The position numbers were made by a program, and so were the translations under genes. The notes under the pieces were generated by a model. The model was not told the DNA's origin and ran no database searches. It worked only from the letters and a program-made list of their open reading frames with translations. This document shows positions 47,248-54,175 of a stretch of 54,175 bases of DNA, one piece after another. The DNA comes from Betaproteobacteria bacterium (lineage in GTDB: Bacteria > Pseudomonadota > Gammaproteobacteria > Burkholderiales > Burkholderiaceae_F), in NCBI GenBank assembly GCA_005882215.1, contig VBCK01000134.1:1-54175 (forward strand). The letters are read 5' to 3'. Within the stretch, counting starts at the first letter, position 1. Each line of letters opens with the position of its first letter.

Positions 47248-48400
47248 CCGGGCCTTCCCCCTCGCTCTTGGCGGCCTGAAGCTCCTGTTGCTGGCGCACC
47301 AGGCGCAGCAGCGGATTGAGTTGATCGAGCAGGCGAGGCAGGTGCGCCACCACCTCGCCACCGCGGCCGGCGCGGATCAGTGCGAGCGCCAGGTTGACAT
47401 CCATCGAACCGTCTTCGCCGCGGCCGTCCATCGCGCCCGGCGCAGCGCCTTCCGCGGTACCCAGGATGATCCGGCGCGAGCGGGCCGTGTGCGCCTGCAT
47501 CGCGCGCTTCTGGGACAGTGCGCGCAGCTCTTCGGCGCCGCGCCGCAGCTCCTCCGACAAGGTGGCCACGCCGATGCAGGTCCAGACCTCAACTCCGGGA
47601 CCGGCGGCCTCGACGTTTTCCAGCACCTTGCGCAGCCGCGCAGCGAACCTCAGAATGCCGGACAGGCCGTTGGTCTGCGTTGCGACGCAAAATTCGAAGC
47701 GGTCCGACCGCGTCCCCAGGTCCTCGAGGCGGATCGACGCGGCCAGCGTGCGACCGACCAGCTTGATACGCTGCTCGATTTCTCCTTCCCAGGTATCCGA
47801 CTGCGAAACGGACAGTTCGACCCGAATGCAGATCAACGCCAGATCCGACAGGTTGCGCCGCGCGTAGGACACCAGCTTGTCAACCTGCTTGTCGAAGAAC
47901 TGCGGGTTCAGCAGTTCCGTGTCGGGATCGATCGTGAGCGCCGATTCGAGCGAGGCCTGCGTTTCGGCCAAAGCCTCGCGCGTGGCCGACAGTTTCAACA
48001 GCACGTCCAGCCGCGACACCAGCTCCGCGCGCGGCGCCGTCTTGGTCACGAAGTCGGTCACCCCCAGGCCGGCCGCGCGCTGGCGGTCGTGCCCTTCCTC
48101 CTCGGAAGTCATCACGACCACCGGCAGCTCGCGGATGCGCTTGACCTTCGAGCTGCGCACCCGCGTCAGCAGATCGAGCCCGTTGACCTTGGTCAGGCCC
48201 AGCTCTGTCAGCAGCACCCGGATGTTGCCGTCCAGCAGGACCGCCTGCCAGGCCGCCTCGCCGTCCTCGGCCTCGCGCACCTCGAACCGGTCCCTCAAAT
48301 GGCTGCCGATAACGGCGCGCACGCTGCGGGAGGTATCGGCGACCAGCACGCGGGGCTTTGCCGCGGCGGGGGTGGTCGGAGTTGGGACCTCGTTAGCCAC
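47219..48400 (-). CDS. Receiver domain with degenerate GGDEF domain
   Basis: A 393-residue cytosolic protein. The GTG start at 48400 has AGGA five bases upstream; a TTG at 48457 is possible but poorer. A receiver domain (about 17-135) has Asp22, Thr98 and Lys120, but the phosphate-accepting aspartate is replaced by Glu66 (VLLTELGL). The second domain (about 150-320) starts like a GGDEF domain (DPDTELLNPQFF), yet the active-site motif reads DRFEF. Both catalytic functions are probably lost. A helical tail of about 70 residues follows. It may work as a constitutive or protein-binding regulator. It overlaps prpE. Confidence 0.85.
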   Translation of the reverse strand: MANEVPTPTTPAAAKPRVLVADTSRSVRAVIGSHLRDRFEVREAEDGEAAWQAVLLDGNIRVLLTELGLTKVNGLDLLTRVRSSKVKRIRELPVVVMTSEEEGHDRQRAAGLGVTDFVTKTAPRAELVSRLDVLLKLSATREALAETQASLESALTIDPDTELLNPQFFDKQVDKLVSYARRNLSDLALICIRVELSVSQSDTWEGEIEQRIKLVGRTLAASIRLEDLGTRSDRFEFCVATQTNGLSGILRFAARLRKVLENVEAAGPGVEVWTCIGVATLSEELRRGAEELRALSQKRAMQAHTARSRRIILGTAEGAAPGAMDGRGEDGSMDVNLALALIRAGRGGEVVAHLPRLLDQLNPLLRLVRQQQELQAAKSEGEGPGEKLPRVPR

Positions 48401-48631
48401 ACGAATCCTGTTTGGGCGGCCCTGGCAAGCCGGCGACTCGCAAGCCGATTGGCTCAAATGTACCGGATTCGCGAGCGGCGGACCCGCTTCTGGTCAAATC
48501 CGGCAGCCCGGCGGCGCACCCGTCCCCGTTGCTGCGCCGGGCGCGCGGCACAGGGGCCGGAGTGCGATACAGGGGTCGTGCCGGCTGCACGTTCGGTAGT
48601 AGGATCCAGCGTTTTTTTGAGATCGGCATCG

Positions 48632-50227
48632 ATGGACCCGGTGGACGTGATCGTGATCGGGGCCGGGCACAACGGCCTGACTTGCGCCTGCTATCTGGCA
48701 TCCGCGGGGCTCAAGGTGCGCGTTCTCGAACGCCGGTCCGTGGTGGGCGGGGCGGCGGTGACCGAGGAGTTCTTTCCGGGATTCCGGAACTCGAGCGCCA
48801 GCTACACCGTCAGTCTTCTGAATCCGGCCGTGATCCGGGACCTGAACCTGGCCCGCAGGGGCCTGAGGATCATTGAGCGACCGTTTTCGAATTTCCTGCC
48901 GACCGACGATGGTCGCTTCCTCAGGTTCGGCGGCGCCTCGGCCTCCTCGGAAGCCGAAATCCGCAAGTTCTCGCGGGCCGATGCGGACGGGTTCGGCGCG
49001 TTCTGCCGGCGCTTGGAACGCGTGGCGGGGCAGTTGAAGGATTGGGTTCTGCGGGCGCCTCCCGAGCTGGGTGGGCCGCTGGTCGTGCGCGGCTGGCGCG
49101 ACCTGGTCGCATCGGGCCGCCTGCTGTGGACGTTCGGGCGTCTTCCGCGCGAGGTCCAGCGCGACTGCGTCGAGCTGTTTACCCGCAGTGCCGGTCACTG
49201 GCTGGACGCGACGTTCGAAGCCGATTGCCTGAAAGCGGCATTGGGGTGGGACTCGATCGTCGGTAACTATTCGAGCCCCTACGCTCCGGGATCGGCCTAC
49301 GTGCTGCTGCACCACGGCCTGGGCGAAGTCAACGGCAAGCCAGGCATCTGGGGGCACGCGGTCGGCGGCATGGGACGAATCACGGAGCTGATGGCCGACG
49401 AGGCGCGTTCCCGCGGCGTGCAGATCGACCTCGGGGCCGGAGTCGAGCAAATCCTTGCCGTCGCCGGCCGGGTGCACGGCGCGGTGCTGCAGGACGGGCG
49501 CGAGGTGCGCGCCCGCGCGGTGGCCGCCGGGGTCGATCCGAAGCTGCTGTACCTGAAGCTGCTGCCGCTGAAGGCGCTGCCGGCGGATTTCGTGCAGTCG
49601 ATCCGCTGCTACCGCTGCGGTTCCGGATCGATGCGGATCAACGTCGCCCTTTCCGAGTTGCCGGACTTCAGCTGCCTGCCGGGTACCCAGGCCCAGCCGC
49701 ACCACGCCAGCGGAATACTGTTCGCGCCATCGCTGCGCGCGATGGACCGGGCTTGGCGCGACGCACAGCACAGCGGATTCGCGCGCGCGCCGATCATCGA
49801 AATGTTGATTCCCAGCGTGGTTGACGATTCGTTGGCTCCGCGCGGCGCGCACGTGGCGAGCCTTTTTTGCCAGCACTTCGATCCGGATCCTGCGGGCGGT
49901 TGGGACGCGCTGAAACCGGCCGCGGTCGAAGCGGTATTCGGGCAGGTCGAGTCGTACTGTCCGAACTTCCGGCGGGCGCTGCTCGGCTACCGGGCCTGGA
50001 CGCCCCTGGATCTGGAGCGCGAATTCGGGCTGACCGGCGGCGACATCTTCCACGGGCAGCTGTCGCCGGACCAGTTGTTCTCGCTGCGGCCATTGTTGGG
50101 TTATGCGCGCTATCGGGGCCCGCTGGAGGGCCTGTATCACTGCGGGTCCGGGGCTCATCCGGGGGGCGGGGTCAGCGGGGCGCCCGGGCACAACGCGGCG
50201 CGCGAGATCATTCGCGATCTGGCTTGA
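48632..50227 (+). CDS. Phytoene-desaturase-like FAD-dependent oxidoreductase (PYROXD2 type)
   Basis: A 531-residue flavoprotein. The ATG at 48632 begins a dinucleotide-binding motif VIVIGAGHNGLTCACYLA; a very long frame upstream is antisense to the receiver gene. Conserved parts are ERRSVVGGAAVTEEFFPGF, YVLLHHGLGEVNGKPG, HAVGGMGRITELMADEA (HAVGGMGRITEL) and YHCGSGAHPGGGVSGAPGHN. No carotenoid genes are near, and this subgroup is not a proven desaturase, so the substrate is unknown. It is followed by etfBA and an acyl-CoA dehydrogenase, suggesting a shared electron-transfer context. Confidence 0.87.
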   Translation: MDPVDVIVIGAGHNGLTCACYLASAGLKVRVLERRSVVGGAAVTEEFFPGFRNSSASYTVSLLNPAVIRDLNLARRGLRIIERPFSNFLPTDDGRFLRFGGASASSEAEIRKFSRADADGFGAFCRRLERVAGQLKDWVLRAPPELGGPLVVRGWRDLVASGRLLWTFGRLPREVQRDCVELFTRSAGHWLDATFEADCLKAALGWDSIVGNYSSPYAPGSAYVLLHHGLGEVNGKPGIWGHAVGGMGRITELMADEARSRGVQIDLGAGVEQILAVAGRVHGAVLQDGREVRARAVAAGVDPKLLYLKLLPLKALPADFVQSIRCYRCGSGSMRINVALSELPDFSCLPGTQAQPHHASGILFAPSLRAMDRAWRDAQHSGFARAPIIEMLIPSVVDDSLAPRGAHVASLFCQHFDPDPAGGWDALKPAAVEAVFGQVESYCPNFRRALLGYRAWTPLDLEREFGLTGGDIFHGQLSPDQLFSLRPLLGYARYRGPLEGLYHCGSGAHPGGGVSGAPGHNAAREIIRDLA

Positions 50228-50241
50228 GGGTGGCGCCTTCG

Positions 50242-50247
50242 TATAAT
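50242..50247 (+). promoter_or_regulatory. Candidate -10 element of the etf operon
   Basis: A perfect TATAAT between the flavoprotein stop and the etfB start (50292). No good -35 is visible at 17 bases. It would give a 39-base leader. Confidence 0.45.
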
Positions 50248-50291
50248 CCCCGACACCCATGCGCGGAATTGCCGCGCCAGAGCGGACCGAG

Positions 50292-51044
50292 ATGAAGATT
50301 CTGGTTTCCGTCAAGCGCGTCGTCGACTTCAACGTGAAGGTCCGCGTCAAGTCCGACGGCAGCGGCGTCGATACGGCCAACGTGAAGATGTCGATGAATC
50401 CGTTCGACGAGATCGGCGTAGAGGAGGCGGTGCGGCTGCGCGAAGCGGGCGTGGCCACTGAGGTGATAGCTGTGTCCTGCGGGGTCGCGCAGTGCCAGGA
50501 GACGCTGCGCACGGCCCTGGCGATGGGGGCCGACCGGGCGATCCTGGTCCAGACCGACGAGGAATTGCAGCCGCTGGCGGTGGCCAAGATCCTGAAGGCG
50601 ATCTTCGACCGGGAAAAGCCGCAGCTCGTGATCCTCGGCAAGCAGGCCATCGACGACGACTCCAACCAGACTGGACAGATGCTGGCGGCGCTGGCCGGGC
50701 TGGGGCAGGCCACGTTCGCGTCCAAGCTGGCGCTGGCCGACGGCTGGGCCCAGGTCACTCGGGAAGTGGACGGGGGCCTGCAGACCGTGTCGGTCAAGCT
50801 TCCGGCCGTGGTCACGACCGATCTGAGACTGAACGAGCCGCGCTACGTGACGCTGCCGAACATCATGAAGGCAAAGAAGAAACCTCTGGAGACGGTGACG
50901 CCGAATGACCTGGGAGTCGACGTGCGGCCGCGCTTGAAAACGCTGCGCACGGCAGAGCCGTCGCAACGCAAGGCGGGCATCCGAGTGCCCGACGTCGCGA
51001 CGCTGGTGCGCAAGTTGCGCGAGGAAGCCAAGGTCATTTCCTGA
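50292..51044 (+). CDS. etfB: Electron transfer flavoprotein subunit beta
   Basis: A 250-residue subunit binding AMP in the ETF dimer. Typical segments are [51 protein letters not shown] and [23 protein letters not shown] takes electrons from acyl-CoA dehydrogenases and hands them to the membrane ETF-quinone oxidoreductase. The ATG at 50292 is preferred to an earlier one at 50259. etfA follows after 22 bases. Confidence 0.96.
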   Translation: MKILVSVKRVVDFNVKVRVKSDGSGVDTANVKMSMNPFDEIGVEEAVRLREAGVATEVIAVSCGVAQCQETLRTALAMGADRAILVQTDEELQPLAVAKILKAIFDREKPQLVILGKQAIDDDSNQTGQMLAALAGLGQATFASKLALADGWAQVTREVDGGLQTVSVKLPAVVTTDLRLNEPRYVTLPNIMKAKKKPLETVTPNDLGVDVRPRLKTLRTAEPSQRKAGIRVPDVATLVRKLREEAKVIS

Positions 51045-51066
51045 CCCGGAAGCAGAAAGGTTGCCG

Positions 51067-51999
51067 ATGGCGGCATTGGTGCTGGCGGAACACGACAATC
51101 GGCGGCTGCGGCCCTCGACACTGAATGTCATCGCCGCGGCCGCAAAGATGGCCGGCGAGGTTCATGTGCTGGTCGCCGGCGGCGATTGCGGCGAGGTGGC
51201 GCGCCAGGTGGCGCAGGTGGCCGGGTTGACGAAAGTGCTGCTGGCCGATGCACCGCACCTGGCCGACGAGCTGGCCGAGTGCGTGTCCGAGCAGGTGGTC
51301 GCGCTGGCATCCGGTTACAGCCATGTGCTGGCGGCCGCGACCAGCTTCGGCAAGGATGTGCTGCCCAGAGCGGCCGCGCGACGCGACTGTGCGCTCGTGT
51401 CCGATATCGTCGCGGTCGAGTCGCCCGACACGTTCGCGCGGCCGATCTACGCCGGCAACGCGATCGCGACCGTTCGGTGCGAAGAGCCGATCAAGTTCGT
51501 CACGGTGCGGCCGACCGCTTTCGATGCTGCTGCAGCCCAAGGAGGCAGCGCACCGATCGAAACGGTCGCGATCGTCCCCGACCCGGGCCTGTCACGCTTC
51601 GTCTCGCTTGAAGGCGCCAAGGCCGATCGGCCCGAGCTGCAGGGCGCCAGGGTTGTCGTGTCGGGCGGGCGCGGGTTGGGTTCGGCCGAGAATTTCAGGT
51701 TGCTCGAAAAGCTCGCGGATCGGCTGAACGCAGCGCTGGGGGCATCGCGTGCTGCGGTCGACGCCGGCTACGCGCCCAACGACTGGCAGGTCGGGCAGAC
51801 CGGCAAGATCGTCGCTCCCCAGTTGTATCTGGCGATCGGCATCTCGGGTGCGATCCAGCATCTGGCCGGAATGAAGGATTCGAAGGTGATCGTTGCGATC
51901 AACAAGGACCCGGAGGCGCCGATTTTCCAGTTGGCCGACTACGGGCTGGTGGCGGATCTGTTCGAAGCTCTGCCACAACTGCTGCAGGAGCTTGGCTGA
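51067..51999 (+). CDS. etfA: Electron transfer flavoprotein subunit alpha
   Basis: A 310-residue subunit that holds the FAD. The C-terminal FAD domain is shown by [45 protein letters not shown] and [20 protein letters not shown]. The ATG at 51067 follows GAAAGG. Its stop overlaps the ATG of the acyl-CoA dehydrogenase by one base, so the three genes form one operon. Confidence 0.96.
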   Translation: MAALVLAEHDNRRLRPSTLNVIAAAAKMAGEVHVLVAGGDCGEVARQVAQVAGLTKVLLADAPHLADELAECVSEQVVALASGYSHVLAAATSFGKDVLPRAAARRDCALVSDIVAVESPDTFARPIYAGNAIATVRCEEPIKFVTVRPTAFDAAAAQGGSAPIETVAIVPDPGLSRFVSLEGAKADRPELQGARVVVSGGRGLGSAENFRLLEKLADRLNAALGASRAAVDAGYAPNDWQVGQTGKIVAPQLYLAIGISGAIQHLAGMKDSKVIVAINKDPEAPIFQLADYGLVADLFEALPQLLQELG

Positions 52000-53804
52000 T
52001 GAGCTACGTGGCGCCGTTGCGCGAGATGCGTTTCGTGCTGCAGGAACTGGCCGACCTGCGGCAACTGCAGCGGCTGCCGGTTTTCGAGGAGGCGTCCGAC
52101 GATACGGTGGACGCGGTGCTGAAGGAATGCGCGCGGCTCGCCTCCGAAGTGATCGCGCCGCTGAACGCGACGGGCGATCGGCAGCCTTCGACCTGGGCCG
52201 ACGGCCAGGTGACGACACCCCCGGGTTTTCGGGCCGCGTTTCGATCCTTCGTCGAGGGCGGATGGCAGGGGCTGCCCCACCCGGTCCGCTTCGGCGGGCA
52301 GGCCCTGCCCAAGCTGGTTGCCACGCCTTGCCACGAGATGCTGCAGTCGGCCAACCTGTCGTTCGCGCTTTGCCCGCTGCTCACTGATGGAACGATCGAG
52401 GCGCTGATGACGGCCGGATCCGAGCGGCAGCAGTTGCTGTACGTTTCGCGGCTGATCGACGGCAGCTGGACCGGAACGATGAACCTGACCGAGCCGCAGG
52501 CCGGATCGGATCTGGCGCAGGTGCGCACCCGGGCCGTTCCACAGGCCGACGGCAGCTACCGGGTGTTCGGACAGAAGATCTTCATCACGTACGGTGAGCA
52601 CGACCTGTCGGAAAACATCATCCACCTGGTTCTGGCGCGCAGGCCCGACGCCCCCGAAGGGGTCAAGGGACTCTCGCTGTTCATCGTGCCCAAATACGTG
52701 ATCGCAGCCGACGGCAGCCCCGCCGCGCGCAACGACGTGTACTGCGCCTCGATCGAGCACAAGCTGGGGATCAAGGCCAGCCCGACCGCCGCCCTGATTT
52801 ATGGCCAGGGCTACGGTCAGGTCGGCGAGGGAGCGGTGGCCGAGATCGTGGGCGAGCCCAACCGCGGCCTCGAATACATGTTCATCATGATGAACGCCGC
52901 CCGCTTCCAGGTGGGAATCCAGGGCGTCGCGGTGGCCGAGCGGGCCTACCAGCAGGCCGCGCAATTCGCCCGCGAACGGATGCAAAGCCGCGCGGTTCAG
53001 GGTTCGGCCGGGCCGGTGCCGATCGTTGACCACCCGGACGTGCGCAGGATGCTGATGCTGATGAGGGCGCAGACGCAGGCTGCGCGCGCGGTCGCGTACG
53101 TGGCCGCTGCGCACTGCGACCTCGCGCATGCTGATCCCGATCCCGGCGTCCGCGCCAAGGCGCAGGCGGCTTACGAATACCTGGTGCCGATCGTGAAGGG
53201 ATGGAGCACGGAGATGGCCGTCGAGGTCGCCTCGCTCGGAATCCAGGTGCACGGCGGCATGGGCTACATCGAGGAGACCGGCGCGGCGCAGCATTACCGG
53301 GACGCCCGGATCCTGCCGATCTACGAGGGCACCACCGCGATACAGGCGAACGATTTGCTCACGCGCAAGACCGCGCGCGATGCGGGCGCGGTCGCACGCT
53401 CGATGATCGGCCAGATGCGCGAGACGGCCGCGCGGCTGAACGCGCGCGGCGGCGCCGACAGCGACGCGATTCATGTTCATTTGAAGGCCGGCATCGAGGC
53501 GTACGAGCGCGCGGTCGATTACCTGGTGCGAACGGTCGGATCGGATATTCGGGCCGCGTTCGCGGGCGCTGTGCCGTACCTGCGGCTGGCCGGGACCGTG
53601 CATGGCGGCTGGCAACTGGCGCGCTCGTCGCTGGCGGCCGAAGGCGCGATCGCCGCCGGTGCGCCCGACGTGGCCTTCTTGCGCGCGAAGATCGCCACCG
53701 CCCGATTCTTCTGCGAGCACGTGCTCTCGCAGGCCCCGGCGCTGGCGACCGCCGTGCTGTCGGGCGGGGCCGGGGCGCTGGCGCTGGGCGCGGACGACTT
53801 CTGA
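51999..53804 (+). CDS. Acyl-CoA dehydrogenase, long form (DmdC/AcdA-like)
   Basis: A 601-residue flavoenzyme, larger than the usual 380-400 residues because of a C-terminal extension, as in the DmdC group. [20 protein letters not shown] is the FAD-binding strand, GVQGVA-like [16 protein letters not shown] and [19 protein letters not shown] are in the helical domain, and [12 protein letters not shown] contains the likely catalytic glutamate. Substrates of this group include 3-methylmercaptopropionyl-CoA and medium-chain acyl-CoA; which applies is unknown. The linkage to etfBA gives its electron acceptor. Confidence 0.92.
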   Translation: MSYVAPLREMRFVLQELADLRQLQRLPVFEEASDDTVDAVLKECARLASEVIAPLNATGDRQPSTWADGQVTTPPGFRAAFRSFVEGGWQGLPHPVRFGGQALPKLVATPCHEMLQSANLSFALCPLLTDGTIEALMTAGSERQQLLYVSRLIDGSWTGTMNLTEPQAGSDLAQVRTRAVPQADGSYRVFGQKIFITYGEHDLSENIIHLVLARRPDAPEGVKGLSLFIVPKYVIAADGSPAARNDVYCASIEHKLGIKASPTAALIYGQGYGQVGEGAVAEIVGEPNRGLEYMFIMMNAARFQVGIQGVAVAERAYQQAAQFARERMQSRAVQGSAGPVPIVDHPDVRRMLMLMRAQTQAARAVAYVAAAHCDLAHADPDPGVRAKAQAAYEYLVPIVKGWSTEMAVEVASLGIQVHGGMGYIEETGAAQHYRDARILPIYEGTTAIQANDLLTRKTARDAGAVARSMIGQMRETAARLNARGGADSDAIHVHLKAGIEAYERAVDYLVRTVGSDIRAAFAGAVPYLRLAGTVHGGWQLARSSLAAEGAIAAGAPDVAFLRAKIATARFFCEHVLSQAPALATAVLSGGAGALALGADDF

Positions 53805-53816
53805 GACGACCCTTAG

Positions 53817-53853
53817 ATAGACATTCCCTATCGATATAATTGGAACAATTTAC
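53817..53853 (+). promoter_or_regulatory. OxyR-like site and promoter ahead of rubrerythrin
   Basis: ATAG-N7-CTAT is followed after seven bases by ATTG-N7-TTAC, the layout of an OxyR tetramer site with a perfect first and a weak second half. TATAAT at 53835-53840 lies inside, with a poor -35 (CTTAGA) 17 bases upstream, as expected of an activated promoter. The leader to the start at 53966 is about 120 bases. Confidence 0.45.
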
Positions 53854-53965
53854 TGGATTGATCGGTGAGCGGCGCGTAGATTCAGGCCGACCGGGCGCGT
53901 TCAGCGAGCGGGGCGGTGCGAACGATCCGCCTCGCAGCAGCCCGATGACCGCAAGGGAGAATTCG

Positions 53966-54175
53966 ATGACGAAGTTGAAGGGGTCGAAGACCGAGACCAA
54001 TCTGAAAGACGCTTTTGCAGGCGAATCGCAGGCGAACCGGCGTTACCTGTACTTCGCGGCCAAGGCGGACGTCGAGGGGTACAACGATGTGGCCGCGGTA
54101 TTTCGCTCGACGGCCGAGGGCGAGACCGGCCATGCGCATGGTCACCTGGAGTACCTGGAGCAGATCGGCGATCCG
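53966..54175 (+). CDS. Rubrerythrin, N-terminal fragment
   Basis: The first 70 residues of a gene that runs off the window. LKDAFAGESQANRRYLYFAAKA contains the first glutamate and tyrosine of the ferritin-like four-helix bundle (LKDAFAGESQANRRYL), and TAEGETGHAHGHLEYLE the second iron-ligand set. Rubrerythrin reduces hydrogen peroxide at a di-iron site. The rubredoxin-like tail cannot be checked here. GGGAG precedes the ATG. Confidence 0.9.
   Translation, partial: MTKLKGSKTETNLKDAFAGESQANRRYLYFAAKADVEGYNDVAAVFRSTAEGETGHAHGHLEYLEQIGDP

Noticed and set aside
47288..48631. Upstream extension of the desaturase-like frame to 979 codons
   Set aside because: The added part is antisense to the receiver-GGDEF gene; the FAD-binding motif begins at the ATG 48632.

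Overview
The window is GC-rich chromosomal DNA that most resembles a betaproteobacterium of the Burkholderiales. Three things suggest this: the gene order scpB-rluB-rimP-nusA-infB-rbfA-truB-typA, the start of the IF2 region (VAQFATELK, close to what I recall from Bordetella), and a lexA-imuA-imuB mutagenesis cassette. I saw no rRNA, tRNA, insertion sequence, phage gene or CRISPR array. The organism is inferred from these features and not from any search.

Layout. 0-4.9 kb: the tail of panE, then a GGDEF/EAL receptor translationally coupled to a periplasmic cupredoxin, with a divergent outer-membrane barrel gene. 4.9-13.9 kb: SOS mutagenesis genes. lexA-imuA-imuB form one operon and dnaE2 stands apart with its own LexA box. 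Between them lie a cupin, a self-regulated ArsR-type gene and two small secreted proteins. 14.2-24.4 kb: a housekeeping block for chromosome segregation, ribosome maturation and translation. Here nusA and infB are one uninterrupted reading frame, so NusA and IF2 would be made as a single 1330-residue protein. 24.5-36.4 kb: mixed metabolism and envelope genes (LigM-like O-demethylase, TPR protein, LysE exporter, dusA, FAD oxidase, YihY, glycosyltransferase plus ChbG-type deacetylase, FAH hydrolase plus zeta-class GST isomerase). 36.4-40.4 kb: a MoxR/DUF58/transglutaminase operon. 40.5-48.4 kb: a deacetylase, an enoyl-CoA hydratase, and a four-gene minus-strand run (degenerate receiver-GGDEF protein, prpE, an Lrp/AsnC regulator, and an ornithine aminotransferase fused to an ArgZ-type arginine dihydrolase). 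48.6-54.2 kb: a carotenoid-desaturase-like flavoprotein, etfB-etfA-acyl-CoA dehydrogenase, and the start of a rubrerythrin gene.

Two protein fusions stand out. The NusA-IF2 fusion joins a transcription elongation factor lacking its last acidic repeat to a full-length translation initiation factor. The aminotransferase-dihydrolase fusion would carry arginine to glutamate semialdehyde within one polypeptide, next to an Lrp-family regulator. Smaller points are two probable leaderless genes (arsR-like, dusA), a rimP leader with a strong intrinsic terminator, three copies of a dispersed palindromic repeat, and several perfect hairpins between genes.
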